A stretch of DNA of 64,000 nt from Metarhizobium sp964253915 (GCF_964253915.1 NZ_CAXUSG020000013.1:1-64000), one strand, 5' to 3'; positions 1 to 9,961 are shown, counted from the first letter of the stretch. The notes: generated from the letters alone by a model not told the origin. Translations and numbers: made by a program.

Positions 1-116
1 CCAGCATCGGACATTTGCGCAAGGCGACGTAGCTGTCCGATTTGGGGTCGGAAGCAAAACGGCTGCTTTTCAGAGGCAAAGTAGACAGGCGAATTGAGCG
101 ACGCGCAATTCGACCT
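1..116. other. left edge, no gene seen
   Basis: No convincing coding sequence. The stretch holds two short inverted repeats: TCGGACA at 7-13 with TGTCCGA at 34-40, and CGAATTG at 90-96 with CAATTCG at 106-112. The second lies just past the stop codon of the reverse transcriptase and could be its transcript end, but there is no T-run, so a terminator is not proven. Whether the retron cassette continues to the left cannot be seen. Confidence 0.4.
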
Positions 117-1040
117 TTAGCCAATTTGACTGTTGCCACCCAGTTTAAACGTTTTTGGCAGAGTTGAGAAGTTTGTGATCTGCCTGATCTGGCCTTGGAG
201 GCCGAGGAGGCTCTCTTGCAGTTTTTCCTCAACGTCTCTCGCGGGCTTATCCCGCATCAACTGCTTTGCCACCGCGACTTTCTTCAACTGGCGATTAGGT
301 ACAAGCAGACGGTTGCCGTCAATGATTACACCTGTAACCTCCGCCGGCCTATCGATGTAGGTCTTTTCTTTGTGATAGCGCAAACCTGCACCGTGGATCG
401 CGCGCTTGATATCAAACATCACTACCGGGGAAACCGACATGCCGGAGATAGTAACATCATCAATGTAAACTGTAAGGCGGTAGTCATGTCGTTTACAAAT
501 TTCGGCAATCGCCTCCCAAACATCGTAGTGAGCAAAATAGGCCATAATCGGACTTAATGGACTGCCGGTCGGCAAATGCTCTTTGTAGCACGCAAGTTTC
601 GCAAGTGTCGCAGCGATATCCCGCTCGCAATGCATCACCGAACGAAAAAACCAGAACACCCGCCGAGCAGACGTACTTGGGAAGTATTTGCGAACATCAA
701 GGCAATGGATGACCCGCTGACCACGATGCTGCGCTGCGTTGCTAACGTAGCATCGGCCTTTCACCGGGCAAAAGAGATAATCACGGGGCGCGATATTTGA
801 CAGAACTCGTGCAAGTTTAGCTTGAACGAGCTTCAACTGACGACGAGGATTTTCAACGCCGCGCAAGCCGCCTTGCTTTTTGGGAACCTCAAATTCCGTA
901 TATAACGAATCTGCCGTTTTCGTTAATCGCCTAAGATCGCCAATCGAAATGCCGAGCAGTTCGCACAGCCTCTTCCTAGAGCGCAGCATGTACAGCGGAG
1001 ACTGATCAAGCGCATACGCTTTACGTGGCCTATTCGGCAT
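117..1040 (-). CDS. retron-type reverse transcriptase
   Basis: A 307-residue RNA-directed DNA polymerase of the retron group, which would copy part of a structured RNA into msDNA. Visible motifs, numbered from the ATG at 1040: retron region X NAxxH (SNAAQHRG, 101-105), motif A with Asp115 (LDVRKYFPS), motif B GSPLSP (159-164), catalytic YIDD (192-195), motif D around HKEKT and the retron VTG triplet (235-237). All catalytic residues are intact. An upstream in-frame TTG at 1064 would add 8 residues; I prefer ATG1040 because GGAA lies about 6-9 bases upstream and it overlaps the end of the XRE gene by 11 bases. The protein is short, with no extra effector domain. Base composition looks less GC-rich than flanking genes, suggesting horizontal acquisition. 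Confidence 0.93.
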   Translation of the reverse strand: MPNRPRKAYALDQSPLYMLRSRKRLCELLGISIGDLRRLTKTADSLYTEFEVPKKQGGLRGVENPRRQLKLVQAKLARVLSNIAPRDYLFCPVKGRCYVSNAAQHRGQRVIHCLDVRKYFPSTSARRVFWFFRSVMHCERDIAATLAKLACYKEHLPTGSPLSPIMAYFAHYDVWEAIAEICKRHDYRLTVYIDDVTISGMSVSPVVMFDIKRAIHGAGLRYHKEKTYIDRPAEVTGVIIDGNRLLVPNRQLKKVAVAKQLMRDKPARDVEEKLQESLLGLQGQIRQITNFSTLPKTFKLGGNSQIG

Positions 1041-1335
1041 GGCTATTTCCAGCTCGGTCCTCAAGATATTTCATGAGACTAAGGATTTTGGATGCGACAA
1101 ACGTCCGTGCCTTGTCATGTGCTGACGACTTTACCATGCTTTCCGAAAAGAACATGATCGACGAAGCTGGAATGCTGAACGCAGCCTCATATTTCCGCAG
1201 AAGGTCGAGGGTCGGCTCCTTATGACCTTTCTCGATTTCCGAAAGATAGGATTTCGAAATACCGAGCTTCGCCGCTGCATCGGTTTGCTTCATATCGTGA
1301 TAAACGCGGATCAGGCGAAGTGCTTCGTTTAGCAT
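1030..1335 (-). CDS. XRE-family HTH protein of the retron cassette
   Basis: A 101-residue DNA-binding protein with a Cro/C1-type helix-turn-helix over roughly residues 5-55 (QTDAAAKLGISKSYLSEIE) and a short alpha-helical C-terminus. The ATG at 1335 is chosen because AAAGGA lies just upstream; a TTG at 1350 lies inside that same ribosome binding region. The gene follows the 58-codon ORF after 34 bases and overlaps the reverse transcriptase start, so the three are probably one transcript. HTH proteins are known partners of one retron class (called type VI in published surveys, as I recall). It may repress the cassette promoter or be a retron component. Its exact role is not shown by sequence. 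Confidence 0.88.
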   Translation of the reverse strand: MLNEALRLIRVYHDMKQTDAAAKLGISKSYLSEIEKGHKEPTLDLLRKYEAAFSIPASSIMFFSESMVKSSAHDKARTFVASKILSLMKYLEDRAGNSHAE

Positions 1336-1369
1336 AACGATTCCTTTCAATACAAAGCAGGGCGGCCGA

Positions 1370-1546
1370 TTACTCCTTCAAGACCTTGATCACATGATAG
1401 ATAAGCCACACCACAGGGGTGATGACCTTACCAACTGCGGTCAAGAACCGAATTGTCGCCGGACGAACAAGGATCGAGATCCAGGTGTTCCGCGTCTTGA
1501 CTTTCATCTGCCGCCGTTCCCGGTCGGAATGCTTCGATGTTTCCAT
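1370..1546 (-). CDS. 58-residue basic hydrophobic peptide, candidate retron toxin
   Basis: A 58-codon ORF opening the retron operon. A perfect AGGAG (1554-1558) sits 7 bases before the ATG, and the TAA is 34 bases before the XRE gene. The peptide starts METSKHSDRERRQMKVKTRN, strongly charged and basic. It continues with a hydrophobic stretch, about residues 22-55, including FLTAVGKVITPVVWLIYHVI, and ends VLKE. That layout resembles small membrane-acting toxins of type I toxin-antitoxin systems, but I recognise no family. The ribosome binding site lies at the base of a hairpin in the putative msr-msd leader, suggesting translation is controlled by that RNA or by the msDNA copied from it. Toxicity and membrane insertion are inference. 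Confidence 0.72.
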   Translation of the reverse strand: METSKHSDRERRQMKVKTRNTWISILVRPATIRFLTAVGKVITPVVWLIYHVIKVLKE

Positions 1547-1553
1547 CGGTTTT

Positions 1554-1611
1554 CTCCTTTCACATCAGCCTCAACAAGATTGTTGAGACTGCCATCGTGA
1601 TGTGAAAGAGG
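1554..1611 (-). promoter_or_regulatory. nested hairpin overlapping the small-ORF ribosome binding site
   Basis: An 11-bp perfect stem pairs 1557-1567 with 1598-1608 (CTTTCACATCA with TGATGTGAAAG). It encloses a second 7-bp stem, CTCAACA at 1570-1576 with TGTTGAG at 1581-1587. On the minus strand the AGGAG of the 58-codon ORF (1554-1558) is the 3' foot of the outer stem: two of its bases are in the perfect helix, and a G-U and a G-C pair can extend it. This is the expected geometry for translational repression. Confidence 0.7.
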
Positions 1612-1638
1612 GGCGAGAACGGTAAACCCTGCCTGTAC

Positions 1639-1666
1639 GGGCGCGTCCCGCCATCGGGACGCGCCC
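1639..1666. repeat. 12-bp perfect GC-rich inverted repeat
   Basis: GGGCGCGTCCCG at 1639-1650 pairs with CGGGACGCGCCC at 1655-1666 across a 4-base loop. No T-run follows on either strand, so it is not a standard terminator. It lies within the candidate retron RNA and is its most stable element. Confidence 0.85.
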
Positions 1667-1811
1667 GCGCCGCCATGTGACCTGCACCTGCCGGACGGAA
1701 GTCAGAAGACTTTCGCCTTCCACAAAGCCCATTGCTGGGCTTCAACGAGTGATGGACCTATCCCCTATTAATTTCGACAGAGCCAACATACCCGATTACG
1801 GTCGAACCACA

Positions 1812-1842
1812 AGAAAAAAGTTCGCCAATGGCGAACTTTTTC
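1812..1842. terminator. bidirectional rho-independent terminator between gcvP and the retron cassette
   Basis: AAAAAGTTCGCC (1815-1826) and GGCGAACTTTTT (1830-1841) form a 12-bp stem with a 3-base loop. It has a T-run on the plus strand and a six-T run on the minus strand. It would stop gcv operon read-through into the retron cassette and marks the right limit of the cassette. Nothing else was recognised in 1843-2013 apart from a weak GC hairpin near 1981-2002 just after the gcvP stop. Confidence 0.8.
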
Positions 1843-2013
1843 AATTTACTGGAGAGCCGTATTCCAGAGGTCTCATCTGCCTCTGCTTTCGAGGCGCGCC
1901 GCGCAGGCCTACACGGACAACATGGCACGCAAAACCGTAGTCAGACGTGAGTACCCTTGTTGGCTGCTACGGACCGAAAGCGGCCTCCTTCACGGGAGCC
2001 GCCCTCATTCTCC

Positions 2014-4877
<2,864 letters not shown>

Positions 4878-4878
<1 letters not shown>

Positions 4879-5240
4879 TACGCGATCAGCTCCTTGTAGG
4901 CGGATTCATCAAGCAGGCCATCGACATCGGCAAGGTTTTTCAGCTTCAGCTTGAAGAACCAGCCGGCGCCCTGCGGATCGGAATTGACCAGCGACGGGTC
5001 GGCGGTGATCGCCTCGTTGATCTCGGTGATTTCGCCGTCGAGCGGACAATAGACCTCCGAGGCCGCCTTGACGCTCTCGACGGTGGCGGCATCGGCGCCC
5101 TTGTCGAAGCTTGAGCCGACATCGGGCAGTTCGACGAAGACGAGGTCGCCGAGCTGTTCGGCGGCGTGTGCCGTGATGCCGACGGTGGCGACGTCGCCGT
5201 CGATCTGCAGCCATTCGTGTTCAGCGGTGAATTTCAGCAT
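4878..5240 (-). CDS. gcvH: glycine cleavage system H protein
   Basis: A 120-residue lipoyl carrier of the glycine cleavage complex. The single lipoyl domain shows the lipoylation lysine at about Lys58 in VESVKAASEVY. It shuttles the aminomethyl group between GcvP, GcvT and the L protein. It sits 43 bases after gcvT with GGAG just upstream of the ATG and is directly coupled to gcvP. The lipoate ligand could come from the LipB pathway encoded at 18445-19185. Confidence 0.98.
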
Positions 5241-5283
5241 GGAATGGGTTCCTCTCCGGAAGCTTTATGGGATGGCGGGCGTA

Positions 5284-6423
5284 TCAGCGCTTGTAGGTGG
5301 GCTTGATGAAGGGCAGCGCGGTAACGGTGAGCGGCAGGAATTTTCCGCGCACCTCGGTGAAGATCTGGGTGCTGGGGGCGGTGTGGCTGGCCGAAACGTA
5401 ACCCATGGCGACGGGGCTTTCGACCGAGGGGCCGAAGCCGCCGGAGGTGACGTGGCCGATCTCCTGGCTGCCTTCGGCATCGGCAAAAAGTTTTGCCGGC
5501 GGGCGGACGGGGGCCTTGCCATCGGGCTTCAGGCCGACGCGGCGGCGGGAGGTGCCGGTTTCCAGCTCAGCGAGGATGCGGGAGGCACCCGGAAAGCCGC
5601 CTTCGCGGGCGCCGCCTGCACGGCGGGCCTTCTGGATCGCCCATTCGAGGCCGGCCTCGATCGGCGAGGTGGTGGTGTCGATGTCGTTGCCGTAGAGGCA
5701 GAGGCCGGCTTCGAGACGCAGGGAGTCGCGGGCGCCAAGACCGATCGGCTGGACGTCCGGGTGTTCCAGCAGGCGCTGGGCGATGTCGACGGCATAGTTG
5801 GCGGGGACGGAGATTTCGTAGCCGTCCTCACCGGAATAGCCGGAGCGGGAGACCAGACAGGAGACGTCGTGCAGGCGGCAGTGGCGCACGTCCATGAATT
5901 TCATGGCGGCGACGTCGGCCCAGAGTTCGGCAAGCGCCTCGACGGCGCGGGGACCTTGCAGTGCGAGCAGGGCGCGGTCTTCCAGCACCTCGATCTCGCA
6001 ACGATCACCGATATGGCTCCTGATGTGGGCGATGTCGGCGGCCTTGCAGCCGGCGTTGACGACGACGAAGAGGTGGTCGTCGCGGCGCGTGATCATCAGG
6101 TCGTCGAGGATGCCGCCATTGTCGTCGGTGAGGAAGCCGTAGCGCTGGCGACCGTCCGCGAGGCTGAGGATATCGACCGGGACGAGGCTTTCCAGGGCGA
6201 GCGCGGCATCCTCGTAGGATCCCGAGCGGGCGCGGACGATCAGCTGGCCCATGTGCGAGACGTCGAACAGGCCGGCGGCGGCGCGGGTGTGCAGGTGCTC
6301 CTTGAGCACGCCGAGGGGATATTGCACCGGCATGTCGTATCCGGCGAACGGCACCAGGCGGGCGCCGAGCGACAGGTGCAGCGCGTGCAGCGGGGTGGTC
6401 TTGAGTGCGGTCTGATCGTTCAA
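5284..6423 (-). CDS. gcvT: aminomethyltransferase, T protein
   Basis: The tetrahydrofolate-dependent T protein releases ammonia and forms methylene-THF from aminomethyl-GcvH. It has the GcvT fold throughout (GARLVPFAGYDMPVQYP at the N-terminus, SGYSGEDGYEI mid-protein). An open frame extends to 6486, but the best start is TTG at 6423: GGAGG lies 7 bases upstream, and the protein then begins NDQTALKTTPLHALH, typical for rhizobial GcvT (379 residues). The extension would run into the riboswitch expression platform. First gene of the operon. Confidence 0.95.
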   Translation of the reverse strand: MNDQTALKTTPLHALHLSLGARLVPFAGYDMPVQYPLGVLKEHLHTRAAAGLFDVSHMGQLIVRARSGSYEDAALALESLVPVDILSLADGRQRYGFLTDDNGGILDDLMITRRDDHLFVVVNAGCKAADIAHIRSHIGDRCEIEVLEDRALLALQGPRAVEALAELWADVAAMKFMDVRHCRLHDVSCLVSRSGYSGEDGYEISVPANYAVDIAQRLLEHPDVQPIGLGARDSLRLEAGLCLYGNDIDTTTSPIEAGLEWAIQKARRAGGAREGGFPGASRILAELETGTSRRRVGLKPDGKAPVRPPAKLFADAEGSQEIGHVTSGGFGPSVESPVAMGYVSASHTAPSTQIFTEVRGKFLPLTVTALPFIKPTYKR

Positions 6424-6497
6424 GCGAACGCCTCCAGGTCTCGCGCTTTTAAAAGCGGCAGCTCGAATCGTTACGGTGATGCACACCGCGGTGACGA

Positions 6498-6662
6498 GCC
6501 CCCTCTGTCCGTTTGCCTGAGATTGTTATCCCTTCGGCGAACCTCCCTTTGCAGGGGTGTTTCTCTCCAGAGTTCCTGTCGGCCTCGCTGGTCCTTTTGC
6601 CTGAGAGTTTCCGGGGCGGTTGCTCCTTCGGCACCGCATCGAAGCGGTTTCTCCCAACGGGG
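6498..6662 (-). promoter_or_regulatory. tandem glycine riboswitch ahead of gcvT
   Basis: Two consecutive glycine aptamers are readable on the minus strand. The first (about 6578-6662) has GCCGAAGGAGCAA and ACTCTCAGGCAAAAGGAC. The second (about 6498-6570) has CTCTGGAGAGA, CGCCGAAGGGATAA and TCTCAGGCAAACGGACAGAG. These are the conserved cores of the gcvT riboswitch. The 75 bases between it and the gcvT TTG include CGCTTTTAAAAGCG, a likely part of the expression platform. Known members of this class turn gcv operons on when glycine is abundant. Confidence 0.96.
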
Positions 6663-6796
6663 TGAGGGCAATTATCGGTTTCGCCGTGATCTTGGCAAGG
6701 GGCAAATGTCGTATGCGAGCAATTTTTTGTCGCGCCAGGTTCGGCTCGCGAACTGGCCCCGTTTCGTGCCGAATTCGATCCGCGGAAGCGTGGACA

Positions 6797-6836
6797 TGAA
6801 ACAGGCGGAGAACCGGCCGGTTCTCCGCCTGTTTCA
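6797..6836. repeat. 40-bp perfect palindrome
   Basis: A perfect palindrome with no mismatch, starting TGAAACAGGCGGAGAACC and continuing as its own complement. As RNA it makes an 18-bp stem with a 4-base loop. It lies 22 bases beyond the stop of the 89-residue ORF (6859-7128, minus) and upstream of the glycine riboswitch. It is most likely the terminator of that ORF, although only TTTC follows the stem. Confidence 0.85.
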
Positions 6837-6858
6837 GCGGGAGGAATATCTGTTGGTG

Positions 6859-7128
6859 TCAGCCGCCGGCGCGTCGATAGGCGTCGATCGCTTCCTGGAC
6901 GGAAGCCTGCGGCTGGTGATCGCCGAAATTCATCATCGACAGTTCGGCAGAGGCAGTGCGGATGACATCGGGAATGGAATCGGCTTCGTCGACGCCTTCG
7001 TTTTCCTTGGCTTCGAAGGTGCGGACCACTTCCTGGACATATTGCTTTCGCGCAACCCGTTGCGGCGGCTTGAGGGCTTCCATCGCATAGGCCGCGGTAT
7101 TCGCGGAAACTGTGACCACCTGTGTCAT
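6859..7128 (-). CDS. conserved small protein of unknown function
   Basis: An 89-residue soluble protein (MTQVVTVSANTAAYAMEALK...) with no signal peptide or membrane segment. I recognise no domain. The gene stands alone, divergent from the pseudouridine synthase gene, and is followed by a 40-bp palindrome. Its translation start is odd: AGGAG is 14 bases from the ATG, and an ATG followed immediately by TAG lies between them. No alternative in-frame start exists upstream. Codon use is typical of the neighbours, so it is probably real. Confidence 0.7.
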   Translation of the reverse strand: MTQVVTVSANTAAYAMEALKPPQRVARKQYVQEVVRTFEAKENEGVDEADSIPDVIRTASAELSMMNFGDHQPQASVQEAIDAYRRAGG

Positions 7129-7517
7129 CGTATCTACATACTCTCCTTATGACAGCAATATAACGCGCACGCCTTCCCGAGCGCTTAAACAAGAAGGTTA
7201 AATTTTAACGGATTATGCGTTCTTTCGTGTCTTGACGGAGAACGGCAGTAACCCTTTCGATTGCGACTTGCGGTCCGTCAGTAAAAGCATCATCGGACCT
7301 GTGGAACGGCAAGTGGTCGGGGTATATCTGTTTCAGGGAAGGCGATGCATGCCGCTTGTCTTTGCTTGCCCTGTCTTTCCGGAATGCCGATGACGCCGTG
7401 CGAATCGGTCAAAAACATGGGGCTGGTGCAATTCCGGTTTTGCCTTTGGCGGAAAATGTTCTAAAGCCAGCGTCAAAGCCGGTTTTATCGGCCTGAAAGC
7501 ACGTTTAAGGGACCAAG
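7129..7517. other. intergenic region between divergent genes
   Basis: 389 bases holding the promoters of the 89-residue ORF (minus) and the pseudouridine synthase operon (plus). Apart from the ATG-TAG element at 7134-7139, nothing could be called: no convincing sigma-70 boxes, ORF with a ribosome binding site, or strong hairpin. Confidence 0.4.
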
Positions 7518-8513
7518 ATGGCAGGGATCGAACATATCACCGTGGAAGCGGACGAGGCGGGCATGCGGCTCGACCGCTGGTTCAAGGTGCATTTTCCCGG
7601 CCTGGGTTTCGGGCAATTGCAAAAGTTGCTGCGCTCCGGCCAGGTGCGCGTCGATGGCGGACGCGTGAAGACAGATGCCCGCGTGCAGCCGGGGCAGGTG
7701 GTGCGCGTGCCGCCGCTCGATGTCGACTTGAAGAGCACCAAGAGCGGACCGATCGCCTCGAAGGATCTGAAACATTCAGATGACGCTGAATTGCTGGCGC
7801 GCATGCTGCTGCATGAGGACGAGAAGGTGTTCGTGCTCAACAAGCCGGCTGGCTTGGCGGTGCAGGGCGGTTCCGGCGTCCACCGCAACATCGACAAGAT
7901 GCTGGAAGCCTGGACCAACAAGCGGGGCGAGAAGCCTCGCCTCGTGCATCGCCTCGACCGCGATACTTCGGGCGTGCTGGTCATTGCCCGCACCCGCGGC
8001 GCGGCGCAGAAGCTGACGGCGGCGTTTCGCGAACGCGATACCAAGAAGACCTACTGGTCGCTGGTCAAGGGCGTGCCGCGCAAGCACGAGGACCGGATTT
8101 CCACCTGGCTGGTGAAGGAGCAGACGCCTGATGGCGACCGCATGCGGATCGCCAAGCACGGCGAAGAGGATGCCGATCACGCCATTTCCTACTACCGCGT
8201 CATCGAGACGGCGGCCCAGAGCCTCGCCTGGCTGGAGATGGAGCCCTATACCGGCCGTACCCACCAGCTGCGTGTCCATGCCCTGCATATCGGCCATCCG
8301 ATCATCGGTGATCCGAAATATTTCATCGACGATCCGAACTGGGATTTCCCGGGCGGTGTGCAGCGGCGCCTGCACCTGCATGCGCGCAAGATCGATATTC
8401 CGCATCCGAACGGTGGCCGGCTGAAGGTCACCGCACCGTTGCCGCCGCATATGGTGCAGACATGGAACCTGCTTGGCCTCGATCTCGACAGCGCCTCCGG
8501 GGACGATGACTGA
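7518..8513 (+). CDS. RluA-family 23S rRNA pseudouridine synthase
   Basis: A 331-residue RNA pseudouridine synthase. An N-terminal S4 RNA-binding domain (about residues 15-70) precedes the RluA catalytic domain, whose signature HRLDRDTSG is at 144-152, with Asp147 catalytic. The C-terminal part has the family motif GRTHQLRVH. The S4 domain points to RluC/RluD-like enzymes acting on 23S rRNA, but which uridines are modified cannot be told. The stop codon overlaps the start of the HAD gene (TGATG), so the two are translationally coupled, with ATP12 following. Confidence 0.93.
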   Translation: MAGIEHITVEADEAGMRLDRWFKVHFPGLGFGQLQKLLRSGQVRVDGGRVKTDARVQPGQVVRVPPLDVDLKSTKSGPIASKDLKHSDDAELLARMLLHEDEKVFVLNKPAGLAVQGGSGVHRNIDKMLEAWTNKRGEKPRLVHRLDRDTSGVLVIARTRGAAQKLTAAFRERDTKKTYWSLVKGVPRKHEDRISTWLVKEQTPDGDRMRIAKHGEEDADHAISYYRVIETAAQSLAWLEMEPYTGRTHQLRVHALHIGHPIIGDPKYFIDDPNWDFPGGVQRRLHLHARKIDIPHPNGGRLKVTAPLPPHMVQTWNLLGLDLDSASGDDD

Positions 8514-9166
8514 TGCAACTGGTGCTTTTCGATTGCGACGGCACGCTGGTGGATAGCGCCGGCCTGATCCATGAGGTGATGGTGCGGACGTTTCGCCATT
8601 TCGGCCATGTGCCGCCGGCGCTTTCCGATACCAAGGGTGTCATCGGGCTGACGCTCGACATCGCAATCGCCCGCCTGCAGGGCAAGGCCCATGCCGACGG
8701 CGAAGCGAATGCGATGATGGTGCATTACAAATCCATCTTCGCCGGCGTGCGCGCCGAGGCGGGTTTCGAGGAGCCGCTGTTCGACGGCATCCGGTCGTTG
8801 ATCGACGACATTGGTGGGCGCGAGCATATCCTGATCGGCGCCGTCACCGGCAAATCGCGGCGCGGGTTGGACCAGATCCTCGACACGCATGGTTTCCGCA
8901 AATATTTCGTGGTGTCGCGCACCGCCGACGACTGCCCCTCCAAGCCGCATTCGGCCATGGTGAGCGAATGCTGCGACGAAACCGGCATGAATGCCGCCGA
9001 TACCATTGTCATCGGCGATGCAGTGTACGATATGCTGATGGCAAAGGCGGCAGGCGCGCGGGCGATTGGCGTTTCCTGGGGCTATGCCACCGTAGACGAA
9101 TTGCTGCAGGCAGGCGCGGACGTTATCGTCCACCATCCCCGCGAACTGCTGCAGCACATCCAGTGA
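8513..9166 (+). CDS. HAD-family phosphatase (Gph-like)
   Basis: A 217-residue haloacid dehalogenase superfamily hydrolase. The nucleophile motif DCDGTLVDS is at 7-15 (Asp7 and Asp9), followed by a helical cap, TGKSRRG for motif II and GDAVYDMLMAKAAG for the motif IV acidic pair. It resembles phosphoglycolate-type phosphatases but substrate cannot be assigned. It overlaps the pseudouridine synthase gene by one base and precedes the ATP12 gene by 9 bases, so it is the middle gene of a three-gene operon. Confidence 0.9.
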   Translation: MQLVLFDCDGTLVDSAGLIHEVMVRTFRHFGHVPPALSDTKGVIGLTLDIAIARLQGKAHADGEANAMMVHYKSIFAGVRAEAGFEEPLFDGIRSLIDDIGGREHILIGAVTGKSRRGLDQILDTHGFRKYFVVSRTADDCPSKPHSAMVSECCDETGMNAADTIVIGDAVYDMLMAKAAGARAIGVSWGYATVDELLQAGADVIVHHPRELLQHIQ

Positions 9167-9175
9167 GACAAGACG

Positions 9176-9961
9176 ATGCGTGACCTGCTGAACGACCTTT
9201 CCGAAGGCCTGAGCCATCCCGACCCGATCCGCCGCGCGCAGGTGCAGATGAAGCGCCCGCTGCCGAAGCGTTTTTACACGGACGTCAGTGTGGCCGAGGT
9301 GGAGGGTGCCTATCACATTCAGCTCGACGGCCGCGGTGTGAAAACACCGGCGAAACGGCCACTGGCTGCCGGCACTGCCGCGCTGGCGGATGTGCTGAAG
9401 GCGGAATGGGAGGCGCAGGCGGAAAATATCGATCCGGCGACGATGCCGGTGACCCGGCTGATGAACACGGCCATCGACGGCATCGCCGACGATCCGCAGG
9501 CGGTGTTCGAGGATATTCTCCGCTACAGCTCCAACGATCTTCTCTGTTACCGCGCCGGCGAACCGGTGGAACTGGTGGCGCGACAGGCCGAGCGCTGGGA
9601 TCCGCTGATCGACTGGGCGGCCAATGTGCTGGGCGCCCGTTTCATCCTCATTGAAGGCGTGATCCATCAGGAGCAGCCGCGCGAGGCGATTGCCGCCTTC
9701 GCGGTAACGTTACGGAAGTACGATAACGCTACGGACCTTGCCTGCCTGCACACGATGACGACGCTTTCCGGCTCGGCAATCCTGGCGCTGGCTTTTGCCG
9801 AGGGCCTCCTGTCGCTGGAGGAGATGTGGGCTCTGGCTCATCTCGACGAGGACTGGACGATCGAGCATTGGGGCACCGACGAGGAGGCCGAGGCCCGCCG
9901 GGCGGGGCGTTTCCAGGAAATCGATGCGGCGGCGAGAACATTTTCCGCCTTGCATGGCTGA
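9176..9961 (+). CDS. ATP12-family F1-ATPase assembly chaperone
   Basis: 261 residues of the ATP12 family. In mitochondria Atp12 binds the F1 alpha subunit before hexamer assembly; the family is shared with alphaproteobacteria. The N-terminal LPKRFYTDVSVAEVEG and QLDGRGVKTPAKRPL segments and the later LDEDWTIEHWGTDEEAEAR are characteristic. No signal peptide, so cytoplasmic. Last gene of the operon. Its presence supports the alphaproteobacterial assignment of the window. Confidence 0.92.
   Translation: MRDLLNDLSEGLSHPDPIRRAQVQMKRPLPKRFYTDVSVAEVEGAYHIQLDGRGVKTPAKRPLAAGTAALADVLKAEWEAQAENIDPATMPVTRLMNTAIDGIADDPQAVFEDILRYSSNDLLCYRAGEPVELVARQAERWDPLIDWAANVLGARFILIEGVIHQEQPREAIAAFAVTLRKYDNATDLACLHTMTTLSGSAILALAFAEGLLSLEEMWALAHLDEDWTIEHWGTDEEAEARRAGRFQEIDAAARTFSALHG

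Larger units (their letters stand above)
1547..1745 (-). ncRNA. candidate retron msr-msd RNA / toxin leader
   Basis: The leader preceding the 58-codon ORF is densely structured on the minus strand. In transcript order: GCCCA-GCAA-TGGGC (1727-1740); AAGTC-TTCT-GACTT within about 1700-1715; a perfect 12-bp GC-rich hairpin (1639-1666); and a nested hairpin (1557-1608) ending at the ribosome binding site. Short 5' hairpins followed by long stems are what msr-msd RNAs look like, and the location upstream of the RT gene fits. I could not fix the a1/a2 arms or the branching G, so the ends are approximate. No promoter was identified with confidence; transcription probably starts between 1745 and the terminator at 1812. 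Confidence 0.55.

Noticed and set aside
1560..1745. 61-codon minus-strand frame ending at 1560
   Set aside because: It runs through all hairpins of the candidate retron RNA, has no ribosome binding site and uses unusual codons; the 58-codon ORF downstream is much better supported.
5068..7152. 694-codon plus-strand frame across gcvH, gcvT and the riboswitch
   Set aside because: Antisense to gcvT and crosses the glycine riboswitch; no recognisable domain.
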